Below, piece by piece: positions 50,388 to 60,174 of a DNA stretch of 64,000 bases. The notes beneath the pieces were generated by a model that saw only the letters and a list, made by a program, of their open reading frames with translations, was not told where the DNA came from and did no database searches. Source of the stretch: Streptomyces sp. S.PB5 (lineage in GTDB: Bacteria; Actinomycetota; Actinomycetes; Streptomycetales; Streptomycetaceae); contig NZ_JAQMWP010000001.1 of the NCBI RefSeq assembly GCF_030403745.1, positions 62,001 through 126,000 on the forward strand, read 5' to 3'. The first letter of the stretch is position 1; every line of letters starts with the position of its first letter. The position numbers and the translations under genes are program-made.

Positions 50388-51641
50388 ATGTCGTACGACC
50401 TGTCGTCAACAGAACGCTGGGCCCCGGAACCGGACAAGCGCCCCGGCCGCACCGCCTTCCAACGCGACCGCGCCCGAATCCTCCACTCAGCCGCCCTACG
50501 CCGCCTCGCGGGGAAAACCCAGGTCGTCACCCCAGGCACCCGAAGCCAGGCCTGGGACGCCAGCCCCAGAACCCGCCTGACCCACTCCCTGGAGTGCGCC
50601 CAGGTCGGCCGAGAGCTCGGCGCGGCCCTCGGCTGCGACCCCGACCTCGTGGAAGCCGCCTGTCTCTCCCACGACATGGGCCACCCCCCGTTCGGGCACA
50701 ACGGCGAACAGGCCCTCAACGAATTCGCCGACGACTGCGGCGGCTTCGAGGGCAACGCACAATCGCTGCGCCTCCTCACCCGCATCGAGCCCAAACGCTT
50801 CACGGAGGAAGGCTCGGTCGGCCTCAACCTCACCAGAGCGGCCCTCGACGCGGCCACCAAGTACCCCTGGCCGCGCGGCGCGCATCCCACGGACCCCAAG
50901 TCCGCCAAGTTCGGCGTCTACGAGGACGACCGCCCCGTCTTCGACTGGGTCCGCAAGGACGCCCCCGGCACCCGCACCTGCTTCGAGGCCCAGGTCATGG
51001 ACTGGTCCGACGACGTGGCGTACTCGGTCCACGACGTCGAGGACGGACTGCACGCCGGCCACATCGACCCCAACTGCCTGCACGCGGAACCCGAACGCCA
51101 GGCGGTCTTCGCGGTCGCCCTCGGCAGATACGTCCCCGAGGACACCGACCCGGCGGAACTGGCCGCCGCCCTGGACCGGCTCCAGGACCAGCCGTGGTGG
51201 CCGCACGGCTACGACGGCTCGGCGGTGGCCCAGGCCCGCCTCAAGGACGCCACCAGCCAGCTCATCGGCCGCTTCTGCCTCGCCGCCGAAGGCGCCACAC
51301 GCGCGGCCTACGGCAGCGGCCGGCTCACGCGCTACGCCGCAGAACTCGTCGTACCGCACGGGACAAGACTGGAGTGCGCGGTCCTCAAGGCCGTCGCCGA
51401 CCGGTACGTCATGCAGCGCGCCGAACAGGAACGGCTGCGGGCCGACCAGCGGATCGTGGTCGCCGAACTCGCCGAGGCGCTCACCCTGCGCGCGCCGGAC
51501 GGCCTGGAGCCGCAGTTCCGCGCGCTGTTCGACACCGCCCCCGACGACCGCGCCCGCAAGCGGGTCATCGTCGACCAGATCGCCTCCCTCACCGACGCCT
51601 CCGCCCGCTCACTGCACGCACGGCTGACGGGACGCCCGTGA
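50388..51641 (+). CDS. dgt: dGTP triphosphohydrolase
   Basis: HD-domain enzyme of 417 residues hydrolysing dGTP to deoxyguanosine and triphosphate, adjusting DNA precursor pools. The metal site is spread over [19 protein letters not shown] (His, about residues 62-80), [17 protein letters not shown] (HD pair near residue 95), and [16 protein letters not shown] (Asp near residue 206). The N-terminal [20 protein letters not shown] is the usual dNTPase start. The length matches the actinobacterial form. A location upstream of dnaG is usual in actinobacteria as I recall. Confidence 0.95.
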   Translation: MSYDLSSTERWAPEPDKRPGRTAFQRDRARILHSAALRRLAGKTQVVTPGTRSQAWDASPRTRLTHSLECAQVGRELGAALGCDPDLVEAACLSHDMGHPPFGHNGEQALNEFADDCGGFEGNAQSLRLLTRIEPKRFTEEGSVGLNLTRAALDAATKYPWPRGAHPTDPKSAKFGVYEDDRPVFDWVRKDAPGTRTCFEAQVMDWSDDVAYSVHDVEDGLHAGHIDPNCLHAEPERQAVFAVALGRYVPEDTDPAELAAALDRLQDQPWWPHGYDGSAVAQARLKDATSQLIGRFCLAAEGATRAAYGSGRLTRYAAELVVPHGTRLECAVLKAVADRYVMQRAEQERLRADQRIVVAELAEALTLRAPDGLEPQFRALFDTAPDDRARKRVIVDQIASLTDASARSLHARLTGRP

Positions 51642-51660
51642 GGGAGGCTCGTCCTGGTGG

Positions 51661-53256
51661 CTACTCCGCGACCTCGTCGTGGCCGGAGTGGAGCCCGCCA
51701 CCGCTGCCGTCGCCGCCCGTGGTGGGCTCGGACACGACCGGTGTGCCGAGCGAGCTCAGGTCATGGGCGTAGGTGCCCACCGCGTTGGCGATGACACCGA
51801 TGTTGACGCCGAACGCCTTCATGCTGATGTTCCGCAGGTCGTCGCAGGCCTCGTGGTAGCACGCGTCGTACGCGACCCCCGCCGTGCCGCCGTACTTCGC
51901 GGCCTGCGCCTCGGTCTTGATGCCCTCGGCGCCGGTGAAGGTGCCGCCGGAGGGGATGCCGACGGCGATGAACGGCCCGTAGTCGGAGCGGCCGGTGAAG
52001 TCGGTGCCCTCGTGCGGCCGGCCCTGGGAGTCGAGGTAGGCGTTGATGTCCCGCTCCAGCTGGGCGGAGCCCTCGGGGCCGGGGCCCGCGCCGGTGGCGT
52101 CCGAGTCGTCACCGTCGTAGACGAACTGGGCGTGGTTCGGGGAGGCGATCATGTCGAAGTTCAGATAGAGCCTGATCTGCCGGAGCTGCTCCTCGGTGAG
52201 CCGCTCGACATACGACTCGGAGCCGGCCAGACCGAGCTCCTCGGCCGACCAGAAGGCGAACTTCACCTTGTTGCGCGGCTGCTTGCCGGGATGGTGGCCG
52301 GTCTGCTGTCCGACAGCCTCGGCGAGTTCCTGCGCGACCTCCAGGAGACCGGCCGAGCCGGAGCCGTTGTCGTTGATCCCGGGGCCCTTGACGACGGAGT
52401 CGAGGTGGGCGCCGAGGAACACGGTGTCGTCCGCGTCGCCGCCGCGGGTCTCCGCGATGACGTTGTCCGTCGTGCGGGTCTCCTGGAGCTGCCGGACCTC
52501 GAAGGCGACCGTGACCTCGCCCGCGGCGACCTCGGCGGCCAGCGCCTCGCCCTCGGCCTGGCTCAGGCCCGCGGTCGGGATCCGGGCGCTCGCCGTGTCG
52601 CCGAGGGTGCCGGAGAGGACGCCCGAGGTGTTGTTGTAGATGATCGCGCCGACCGCGCCCGCTTCGGCGGCGATCTGCTGCTTCTGCGCGAAGGTGCAGC
52701 CACCGCGCTTGACCAGCGCGATCCTCCCGGTGAAGGCACCGGCCGCGTAGTCACCGGCCTCACAGCCGGGGGTAGCGTCCACCGCGGCGGCCGCGAGCGG
52801 GGCCGTGAGGCCGCCGACCGGCGTGGACCTGGTGTACGACATCGCCGAGATGCCGAGCTCGCGCGGCGCCGGCGAGACGACGGAGGCCTTCTCGGCGAGC
52901 GTCTCGATGTAGGTGAACTCGAAGGCGTCGTACGACACCCGGTAGCCGGCCTTCTTCAGCACCTTGTAGACGTACTCGGCGGATTCGGCGTGGCCCGGCG
53001 TACCCGCCGCGCGGTTGCCGCCGTTGGCGTCGGCGATCGCCTGAAACACCCTCAGATGTCTGTAGGCGTCCTTCGCGGACGACTCCCTCACCAGGGTCTT
53101 GGCGAGCTTCTTCGCGTCCTGCGCCGGAGTGCCGTGACCGCCGTGCGCGCCGGCTGTTCCGGCGGAGGCGATCAGCAGCGGTGCCGCGAGTGCGGTGGCG
53201 GCGATGACCGCCACGGCTCTGTGCGAGCGGGAGGATCTCTTGGATGATGCGTTCAC
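51661..53256 (-). CDS. Secreted M28 aminopeptidase with PA domain
   Basis: Extracellular zinc aminopeptidase of 531 residues. The signal peptide AVAVIAATALAAPLLIASAG is followed by the peptidase domain, into which a PA (protease-associated) domain is inserted (GRIALVKRGGCTFAQKQQIA near residue 185). The two-zinc ligands are visible: FLGAHLDSV (His), INDNGSGSAG (Asp), FWSAEELGLAGSE (Glu pair), YLNFDMIASPNHA (Asp) and DACYHEACD (His). GTG at 53256 follows GGAAGGA. It resembles the S. griseus aminopeptidase group but with an added PA domain. It ends with a Gly/His-rich tail GGDGSGGGLHSGHDEVAE. Confidence 0.93.
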   Translation of the reverse strand: MNASSKRSSRSHRAVAVIAATALAAPLLIASAGTAGAHGGHGTPAQDAKKLAKTLVRESSAKDAYRHLRVFQAIADANGGNRAAGTPGHAESAEYVYKVLKKAGYRVSYDAFEFTYIETLAEKASVVSPAPRELGISAMSYTRSTPVGGLTAPLAAAAVDATPGCEAGDYAAGAFTGRIALVKRGGCTFAQKQQIAAEAGAVGAIIYNNTSGVLSGTLGDTASARIPTAGLSQAEGEALAAEVAAGEVTVAFEVRQLQETRTTDNVIAETRGGDADDTVFLGAHLDSVVKGPGINDNGSGSAGLLEVAQELAEAVGQQTGHHPGKQPRNKVKFAFWSAEELGLAGSESYVERLTEEQLRQIRLYLNFDMIASPNHAQFVYDGDDSDATGAGPGPEGSAQLERDINAYLDSQGRPHEGTDFTGRSDYGPFIAVGIPSGGTFTGAEGIKTEAQAAKYGGTAGVAYDACYHEACDDLRNISMKAFGVNIGVIANAVGTYAHDLSSLGTPVVSEPTTGGDGSGGGLHSGHDEVAE

Positions 53257-53472
53257 AGACGTCCTTCCCCAGGGATGTGCGAACGAGGTGGGAGGGACGG
53301 TAGCGAGCCGCGGGAGACCCGAGTAGAGGGACTCATCCGAATGTGACCCTCCGTGGCCTGTTCGGGCCACTCCCTCTTCCCCCATCACGCTCCGTGCGGG
53401 ACGCTCCCATGTGGCGGTACCCGCTGTGTTTTCCCGGGGGACACCCCCCGGACCCCCCGTAGGAGGCATGAA

Positions 53473-54738
53473 GTGGTCGACGCGGATCAGACATTCGTCA
53501 TCGTCGGAGGCGGTCTCGCCGGCGCCAAGGCGGCCGAGACGCTCCGCACGGAGGGCTTCACCGGCCGCGTGATACTGATCTGCGACGAACGCGACCACCC
53601 CTATGAGCGCCCTCCCCTGTCCAAGGGCTATCTGCTCGGCAAGGAGGAACGCGACAGCGTCTTCGTGCACGAGCCCGCCTGGTACGCCCGCAACGACATC
53701 GAGCTGCACCTCGGCCAGACCGTCGACGCGATCGACCGTACGGCCAAGACCGTCCGCTTCGGCGACGACGGCACCCTCGTCCACTACGACAAGCTCCTCA
53801 TCGCCACCGGCGCCGAACCCCGCCGTCTCGACATCCCGGGCACCGACCTCGCGGGCGTCCACCACCTGCGCCGCCTCGCCCACGCCGAGCGGCTCAAGGG
53901 CGTCCTCGCCGCGCTCGGGCGGGACAACGGCCACCTCGTGATCGCCGGTGCCGGCTGGATCGGCCTGGAGGTCGCGGCCGCGGCCCGGGAGTACGGCGCC
54001 GAGGTCACCGTCGTGGAACCCGAGCCGACCCCGCTGCACTCCGTCCTCGGCCCCGAGCTCGGCAGCCTCTTCGCCGACCTGCACCGCGAGCGCGGCGTCC
54101 GCTTCCAGTTCGGCGTCCGGCTCACCGAGATCGTCGGCCAGGACGGCATGGTGCTCGCCGCCCGCACCGACGACGGTGAGGAGCACCCGGCCCACGACGT
54201 GCTCGCCGCGATCGGCGCCGCCCCGCGCATCGCCCTCGCCGAGGCCGCCGGGCTGGAGATCGCCGAGCGGGCGCACGGCGGCGGCATCGTCGTCGACCAG
54301 CAGCTGCGCACCTCCGACCCCGACATCCACGCCGCCGGTGACGTGGCCTCCTTCCACCACGCCCTCTTCGACACCCGGCTGCGCGTCGAGCACTGGGCCA
54401 ACGCCCTGGGCGGCGGTCCTGCGGCGGCCCGCGCGATGCTGGGCCGGGACCTCACCTACGACCGCGTGCCCTATTTCTTCTCCGACCAGTACGACTTGGG
54501 GATGGAGTACAGCGGCTGGGCGCCGCCGGGGTCGTACGACGAAGTGGTGATCCGGGGGGACGCCGGGAAGCGTGAATTCATTGCGTTCTGGGTGAAGGAG
54601 CGGCGCGTGCTGGCCGGGATGAACGTGAACGTGTGGGACGTCACAGAGCCGGTACAGCAGCTGATCCGTTCGAAGACACAGGTGGACACGGAGGCGCTGG
54701 CGGACCCGCACGTTCCGCTCGAAAACCTCGTCTCTTAG
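53473..54738 (+). CDS. Ferredoxin reductase-type FAD oxidoreductase
   Basis: Flavoprotein of 421 residues in the rhodocoxin/BphA4-type ferredoxin reductase family. FAD-binding FVIVGGGLAGAKAAETLR at about residues 8-25, ERPPLSKGYLLG near residue 47 (family hallmark), NAD-binding LVIAGAGWIGLEVAAAAREY near residue 156, and DIHAAGDVASFHHALF near residue 284 are clear. The reductase C-terminal domain follows. The GTG start lies six bases after AGGAGG. No ferredoxin or P450 gene is adjacent, so its electron acceptor is unknown. dnaG begins 29 bases downstream and may share transcripts. Confidence 0.94.
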   Translation: MVDADQTFVIVGGGLAGAKAAETLRTEGFTGRVILICDERDHPYERPPLSKGYLLGKEERDSVFVHEPAWYARNDIELHLGQTVDAIDRTAKTVRFGDDGTLVHYDKLLIATGAEPRRLDIPGTDLAGVHHLRRLAHAERLKGVLAALGRDNGHLVIAGAGWIGLEVAAAAREYGAEVTVVEPEPTPLHSVLGPELGSLFADLHRERGVRFQFGVRLTEIVGQDGMVLAARTDDGEEHPAHDVLAAIGAAPRIALAEAAGLEIAERAHGGGIVVDQQLRTSDPDIHAAGDVASFHHALFDTRLRVEHWANALGGGPAAARAMLGRDLTYDRVPYFFSDQYDLGMEYSGWAPPGSYDEVVIRGDAGKREFIAFWVKERRVLAGMNVNVWDVTEPVQQLIRSKTQVDTEALADPHVPLENLVS

Positions 54739-54767
54739 TTGTCAGTACGTCCCCGTAGAATTCACGC

Positions 54768-56672
54768 GTGGCAGGACGGATCAACGACGAGGACGTGAAG
54801 GCGGTACGGGACGCGGTCCCGATCGACGCCGTGGTGTCCGAGTACCTCCAGCTGCGCAACGCGGGCGGGGGCAACCTCAAGGGCCTGTGCCCGTTCCACG
54901 ACGAGAAGTCGCCGTCCTTCCAGGTCAGCCCGAGCAAGGGACTCTTCCACTGCTTCGGCTGCCAGGAGGGCGGCGACACCATCACGTTCGTGATGAAGGT
55001 CGACCACCTCACCTTCTCGGAGGCCGTCGAGCGCCTCGCCGGTCAGGCGGGCATCACCCTGCGCTACGAGGAGGGCGGCTACAACCCCGCCCACCAGCGT
55101 GGCGAGCGGATCCGCCTGGTCGAGGCCCACAAGATCGCCGCCGACTGGTACATGGAACAGCTCGCCACCAGCCCGGAGGCCGACACCGGCCGCAAGTTCC
55201 TCGCCGAGCGCGGCTTCGACCAGTCCGCCGCCGAGCACTTCTCCGTCGGCTACAGCCCCCAGGGCTGGGACCACCTCACCCGCTACCTCCGCGGCAAGGG
55301 CTTCACCGACAAGGAGCTCCTGCTCTCCGGCCTCTCCCAGGAGGGCCGCCGCGGCCCCATCGACCGCTTCCGCGGCCGCCTGATGTGGCCCATCCGCGAC
55401 ATCGGCGGCGACGTCGTCGGCTTCGGCGCCCGCAAGCTCTACGAGGCCGACACCGGCCCCAAGTACCTCAACACGCCCGACACGGCGATCTACAAGAAGT
55501 CCCAGGTCCTCTACGGCATCGACCTCGCGAAGAAGGACATCGCCAAGGCGTCCCGCGCGGTCGTCGTCGAGGGCTACACGGACGTCATGGCCTGCCACCT
55601 CGCCGGGGTCACCACGGCCATCGCGACCTGCGGCACGGCCTTCGGCGGCGACCACATCAAGATCCTCCGCCGTCTGCTGATGGACAACGGCTCGGCACGC
55701 GTGATCTTCACCTTCGACGGCGACGCGGCCGGCCAGAAAGCCGCCCTGCGCGCCTTCGAGGACGACCAGAAGTTCGCCGCCGAGACCTACATCGCCATCG
55801 CCCCCGACGGCATGGACCCCTGCGAGCTGCGCCTGGCCAAGGGCGACGAGGCGGTCGCCGAGCTGGTCGAACCCCGCACCCCGCTCTTCGAGTTCGCCCT
55901 CCGCCAGATCGTCGTCCGCTACGACCTCGACACCCCGGCCGGCCGCGCCGCCGCCCTCGACGAGGCCGCCCCCATCGTCGCCCGCATCAAGAACAGCGGC
56001 GCCCAGCACGAGGTCGCCGTCCAGCTCGCCGGCATGCTCGGCATCCTCGACACCCAGTTCGTGGTCAAGAGGGTGGCCCAGCTGGCCCGTTGGGCCCGGG
56101 ACCGCGGCGGCAAGGGCCCGGCACCGGCGGGCCGCGGCCCGCAGCAGCCGTACGACTCCGCCCCCCGCCCCACCGCCTCCGGCCCGGCCCTCAACCTCCG
56201 CAACCCCGTCTACGCCACCGAGCGCGAGCTCCTCAAACTCGCTCTCCAGCGCCCCGAGCTGGTCTCCCCGGCCTTCGACGCGTACGGCATCGACGAGTTC
56301 ACCGCCGCGCCCTACGCCGCCGTACGCCAGGCGATCATGGAGGCGGGCGGCGCCGAGTACGGCGTACAGGATCCGCAGGACTATCTGGTCCGGGTCCGTG
56401 AGGCCGCGCCCGACGACGCGGTGCGGGCCATGGTCACCGAGCTCGCGGTCGAGGCGATCATGCGCAAGTCGGTCGACGAGATCTACGCGGGCGTGCAGTT
56501 GGTGGCGGTCCGCCGCCGGGCCGTCGAGCGCCGCGTCCACGACATCCAGTCCACACTGGCCCGGCTCGGCACCCATGGCGACCCCGCCCAATTGGCCGCC
56601 GTGCAGAACGAATTGTGGGTACTCCAGCAGTACGACCAGGCGCTGCGCGGGCACGGAGCCGCAGCTCTCTGA
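54768..56672 (+). CDS. dnaG: DNA primase
   Basis: Synthesises RNA primers at the replication fork and interacts with the DnaB helicase. 634 residues. The N-terminal zinc-binding domain has CPFHDEKSPSFQVSPSKG then FHCFGC at about residues 39-65. The catalytic TOPRIM core has VVVEGYTDVMA near residue 264 and FTFDGDAAGQKAA near residue 313. A Pro/Gly/Ala-rich linker near residue 450 leads to the helicase-binding domain (ELLKLALQRPELVSPAFDAY onward). GTG start. The sigma gene follows, recalling the rpsU-dnaG-rpoD theme of other bacteria. Confidence 0.98.
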   Translation: MAGRINDEDVKAVRDAVPIDAVVSEYLQLRNAGGGNLKGLCPFHDEKSPSFQVSPSKGLFHCFGCQEGGDTITFVMKVDHLTFSEAVERLAGQAGITLRYEEGGYNPAHQRGERIRLVEAHKIAADWYMEQLATSPEADTGRKFLAERGFDQSAAEHFSVGYSPQGWDHLTRYLRGKGFTDKELLLSGLSQEGRRGPIDRFRGRLMWPIRDIGGDVVGFGARKLYEADTGPKYLNTPDTAIYKKSQVLYGIDLAKKDIAKASRAVVVEGYTDVMACHLAGVTTAIATCGTAFGGDHIKILRRLLMDNGSARVIFTFDGDAAGQKAALRAFEDDQKFAAETYIAIAPDGMDPCELRLAKGDEAVAELVEPRTPLFEFALRQIVVRYDLDTPAGRAAALDEAAPIVARIKNSGAQHEVAVQLAGMLGILDTQFVVKRVAQLARWARDRGGKGPAPAGRGPQQPYDSAPRPTASGPALNLRNPVYATERELLKLALQRPELVSPAFDAYGIDEFTAAPYAAVRQAIMEAGGAEYGVQDPQDYLVRVREAAPDDAVRAMVTELAVEAIMRKSVDEIYAGVQLVAVRRRAVERRVHDIQSTLARLGTHGDPAQLAAVQNELWVLQQYDQALRGHGAAAL

Positions 56673-56938
56673 GGGGTTCGCGTCCGTCAGGGTAACCACC
56701 CGGTCACGGACCGGACTCAAAAAGTCACCGCACGCCCCTCGTGGCGGCCATGTGTCGTACTCCACACTGGGTTCCGGTGCCTGAGTCCTCGGAGCGCGGC
56801 CGATCCGTCCCCAGCGGGTCCCAGACCCCCGCGGTTCCGCTCATCGCGTACGGGACGGACAGCGGCGAGGCCGTCGACTCCGCCCCCGAAACAGCGCTGC
56901 CGCTCTCCTCCGCAGCGATCATCCTGGAGGTCGCCCCC

Positions 56939-58072
56939 GTGCAGACCCAGACCCTGACCCAGACCGAGAACAGTACGGACGGCACAGAGCCCGACGCGGA
57001 GACCGACGTTCTTGTCGCGGTCCCCCCGCAGAGCCGTGTCGTGCACCATCCCGAGGCGGAGCCGGAGGAGCCGCCGGCCGAAGCCCTGGAGGCCGCCGAA
57101 CCGGAACCCGCCGAACCGGTCGAGGCCCCCGTACCGGCCCGCGGCCGCGCCGACACCGGCGGACCGTCCTCCGACCTGTTCCGCCAGTACCTCCGCGAGA
57201 TCGGCCGCATCCCGTTGCTGACGGCGGCCGAGGAAGTCGAACTCGCGCGCCGCGTCGAGGCCGGCCTGTTCGCCGAGGAGAAACTGAGCAACACCCCCGA
57301 TCTCGACAGCCAGTTGGCCGTCGACCTCGACCGTCTCGTCGTCATGGGCCGGATGGCCAAGCGCCGCCTGATCGAGGCGAACCTGCGCCTCGTCGTCTCG
57401 GTCGCCAAGCGGTACGTGGGCCGTGGCCTGACCATGCTGGACCTGGTCCAGGAGGGAAACCTGGGCCTGATCCGCGCGGTCGAGAAGTTCGACTACGCCC
57501 GCGGCTACAAGTTCTCGACGTACGCCACGTGGTGGATCCGCCAGGCGATGTCCCGAGCCCTGGCCGACCAGGCCCGAACGATCCGAGTCCCGGTCCACGT
57601 AGTGGAGTTGATCAACCGGGTCGTCCGCGTCCAACGCCGCATGCTGCAGGAACGCGGCTACGAACCCACACCGGAAGAGGTCGCCGCACACCTCGACCTC
57701 GCCCCGGAGCGGGTCAGCGAAGTGCTGCGCCTGGCACAGGAACCGGTCTCCCTGCACGCTCCGGTGGGCGAGGAGGACGACGTCGCCCTCGGCGACCTGA
57801 TCGAGGACGGCGACGCGACGAGCCCGGTGGAGTCGGCGGCGTTCCTGCTCCTGAGGGAGCACCTGGAGGCGGTGCTGTCCACCCTGGGCGAGCGTGAACG
57901 AAAGGTCGTACAGCTCCGGTACGGCCTGGCCGACGGCCGCCCGCGCACACTGGAGGAGATCGGCCGCATCTTCGGCGTCACACGGGAACGGATACGCCAG
58001 ATCGAGTCGAAGACCCTGAACAAACTGAGGGACCACGCCTTCGCGGACCAGCTGAGGGGCTACCTGGACTGA
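56939..58072 (+). CDS. hrdA: Principal-like sigma factor, HrdA type
   Basis: Group 1/2 sigma-70 factor of 377 residues from GTG at 56939, eight bases after GGAGG. After an acidic N-terminus ([20 protein letters not shown]) come region 1.2 ([20 protein letters not shown]), region 2 ([20 protein letters not shown] and [18 protein letters not shown]), region 3, and region 4.2 ([20 protein letters not shown]) with RLRGYLD-type end LRGYLD. The dnaG neighbour matches my memory of hrdA in S. coelicolor; hrdB lies elsewhere. Alternative starts at 56777 (GTG) or 56741 (ATG) would add 54-66 residues. Which promoters it serves beyond those of HrdB is unclear. Confidence 0.9.
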   Translation: MQTQTLTQTENSTDGTEPDAETDVLVAVPPQSRVVHHPEAEPEEPPAEALEAAEPEPAEPVEAPVPARGRADTGGPSSDLFRQYLREIGRIPLLTAAEEVELARRVEAGLFAEEKLSNTPDLDSQLAVDLDRLVVMGRMAKRRLIEANLRLVVSVAKRYVGRGLTMLDLVQEGNLGLIRAVEKFDYARGYKFSTYATWWIRQAMSRALADQARTIRVPVHVVELINRVVRVQRRMLQERGYEPTPEEVAAHLDLAPERVSEVLRLAQEPVSLHAPVGEEDDVALGDLIEDGDATSPVESAAFLLLREHLEAVLSTLGERERKVVQLRYGLADGRPRTLEEIGRIFGVTRERIRQIESKTLNKLRDHAFADQLRGYLD

Positions 58073-58094
58073 CGCCGGGTGCGGGTGTGCGGGG

Positions 58095-58121
58095 GCTGGT
58101 CGCGCAGTTCCCCGCGCCCCT
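58095..58121. repeat. Streptomyces dispersed intergenic repeat
   Basis: A 27-base GC-rich element whose core on the minus strand is GGGGCGCGGGGAACTGCGCG. I recall this core in very many intergenic sites across Streptomyces genomes. Here it lies 22 bases after the sigma gene stop. Confidence 0.75.
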
Positions 58122-58140
58122 AGGCATCTCCAGCTGAGCC

Positions 58141-58180
58141 TGCGGGCATTCGTGCCGCCTGGGGCGGCACGGGTGGGCGC
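58141..58180. terminator. Hairpin between converging hrdA and ABC genes
   Basis: CGTGCCGCC (58151-58159) pairs with GGCGGCACG (58163-58171) around a three-base loop, and the stem extends outward imperfectly to 58141 and 58180. It can end both converging transcripts. Confidence 0.75.
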
Positions 58181-58245
58181 AGGCGGCCCCGCTAGCGCGG
58201 GCGAGCGCACCCACCCCCACCCCAGCCCCGACGGCGGGCACCCGC

Positions 58246-60174
58246 TCAGTCCACCTCGGCCACCGCCTGAGCGAACTGCGCCTTGTACAACCGCGCATAC
58301 GCCCCGTCAGCCGCCAACAGATCCCCGTGCGCCCCCTGCTCCACGATCGACCCGTTCTCCATCACCAGAATCGTGTCGGCGTCCCGAATCGTAGAAAGCC
58401 GGTGCGCGATCACGAACGACGTCCGCCCATGCGCAAGCTTCGCCATCGCCTTCTGGATCAACACCTCGGTCCGGGTGTCCACCGAAGACGTCGCCTCGTC
58501 CAGCACCAGGATCACCGGGTCCGACAGAAACGCCCGAGCGATGGTGATCAGCTGCTTCTCACCCGCGCTCACCCCACTGCCCTCGTCATCGATCACCGTG
58601 TCGTAGCCGTCCGGAAGCGTACGGACGAACCGATCCGCATGAGCCGCCCGCGCCGCCTCCTCGATCTCCCCCCGGGTGACCTCGCGAGACGCCCCGTAGG
58701 CGATGTTCTCCGCGATCGTGCCGCCGAACAGCCAGGTGTCCTGGAGGACCATCCCGATCCCGGCACGCAGCTCGTCCCGGGACATACGGGAGATGTCCAC
58801 CCCGTCGAGGGTGATCCGCCCGCCGGAGACGTCGTAGAACCGCATGAGCAGATTGACGAGCGTGGTCTTCCCCGCGCCCGTCGGCCCGACGATCGCGACC
58901 GTGTGCCCCGGCTCCACCTTCAGCGACAGATCCTCGATGAGCGGCTTCTCGGGGTCGTACCGGAACGACACGTGCTCCAGCGCGACCCGCCCCCGCAGCT
59001 CCGACGGCTTCTCGGCCTGCTCCGGATCCGCCGACTGCTCCTCCGCGTCCAGCAGTTCGAAGATCCGTTCGGCCGACGCCACCCCCGACTGCACGAGGTT
59101 CGCCATGGACGCGACCTGGGTCAGCGGCATGGAGAACTGCCGCGAGTACTGGATGAACGCCTGGACGTCACCGATGGACAGCGCACCCGACGCGACCCGC
59201 AGCCCGCCGACCACCGCCACCAGCACATAGTTGATGTTCGACACGAACATCATCAGCGGCTGCATGACACCGCTGTTGAACTGCGCCTTGAACCCGGCCT
59301 CGTACAGCGCCTCGTTCTGCTCGGCGAACTGCTTCGCCGACTCCTCCTGCCGCCCGAACACCTTCACCAGCGTGTGCCCGGTGTACATCTCCTCGATGTG
59401 CGCGTTGAGCTTGCCGGTCGAGCGCCACTGCTGCACGAAGTGCGGCTGCGACCGCTTGCCGACCCGGGTCGCCACCACGAACGACAGCGGCACCGTCACC
59501 AGCGCGACCAGCGCGAGCAGCCAGGAGACGTAGAACATCATCGCGAGCACACCGATGATCGTCAGCAGCGAGTTGATGAGCTGTCCCATCGACTGCTGGA
59601 GCGTCTGCCCGATGTTGTCGATGTCGTTGGTCGCCCGGGAGAGGACCTCACCGCGCTGCCGCTTGTCGAAGTACGACAGCGGCAGCCGCGACAGCTTCGT
59701 CTGCACGTCCTCCCGCAGCCGGAACATCGTCCGGTTGACGGCCTGGTTGACCAGCCGCGTCGCCACCGCCATCAGCAGACCGGCGACGAGGAACGCCCCG
59801 GTGGCCAGCAGCAGCACATGCCCCACGGCCGTGAAGTCGATGCCCTTGCCGGGCGTGAAGTCGGTGCCGCCCAGCATGTCCGCGATCGTGGAGTCACCGC
59901 GCTCGCGCATGTCGGCGAGGACCTGCTCCTTCGAGACCCCGGCCGGCATCTGCCGTCCGATGATGCCCGCGAAGACCAGGTCGGTGGCCTTGCCGAGGAT
60001 CCACGGCCCGATCGAGTTCAGCCCCACGCTCACCACCACACAGGCCAGCAGCCCGTAGATGGTGAACCGCTCCGGCCGGAACTGGGCCACCAGCCGCCGT
60101 CCGGACACCTTGAAGTCCAGCGAGCGGTGGTCGGGACCGGTGCCCGCCATCATGCGCCCCATGGGCCCGGCCAT
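58246..60174 (-). CDS. ABC exporter half, catalytic NBD
   Basis: Fused permease-ATPase of 642 residues, one half of a heterodimeric exporter. About six transmembrane helices lie in residues 40-340 with a long periplasmic loop after helix 1 (MRERGDSTIADMLGGTDFTP). The ATPase has Walker A GPTGAGKTT, Q-loop VLQDTWLFGGT, Walker B VLVLDEATSSVD with the catalytic Glu, and H-loop IAHRL. Its signature reads VSAGEKQL instead of LSGGQ, so it lacks the usual Gly-Gly. The ATG overlaps the stop of the partner gene as TGATG. Substrate (drug, lipid or peptide) not predictable. Confidence 0.94.
   Translation of the reverse strand: MAGPMGRMMAGTGPDHRSLDFKVSGRRLVAQFRPERFTIYGLLACVVVSVGLNSIGPWILGKATDLVFAGIIGRQMPAGVSKEQVLADMRERGDSTIADMLGGTDFTPGKGIDFTAVGHVLLLATGAFLVAGLLMAVATRLVNQAVNRTMFRLREDVQTKLSRLPLSYFDKRQRGEVLSRATNDIDNIGQTLQQSMGQLINSLLTIIGVLAMMFYVSWLLALVALVTVPLSFVVATRVGKRSQPHFVQQWRSTGKLNAHIEEMYTGHTLVKVFGRQEESAKQFAEQNEALYEAGFKAQFNSGVMQPLMMFVSNINYVLVAVVGGLRVASGALSIGDVQAFIQYSRQFSMPLTQVASMANLVQSGVASAERIFELLDAEEQSADPEQAEKPSELRGRVALEHVSFRYDPEKPLIEDLSLKVEPGHTVAIVGPTGAGKTTLVNLLMRFYDVSGGRITLDGVDISRMSRDELRAGIGMVLQDTWLFGGTIAENIAYGASREVTRGEIEEAARAAHADRFVRTLPDGYDTVIDDEGSGVSAGEKQLITIARAFLSDPVILVLDEATSSVDTRTEVLIQKAMAKLAHGRTSFVIAHRLSTIRDADTILVMENGSIVEQGAHGDLLAADGAYARLYKAQFAQAVAEVD

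Noticed and set aside
56741..56938. Longer N-terminus of HrdA
   Set aside because: No similarity to sigma regions is seen there and the GTG at 56939 has a well-spaced GGAGG. Not excluded.
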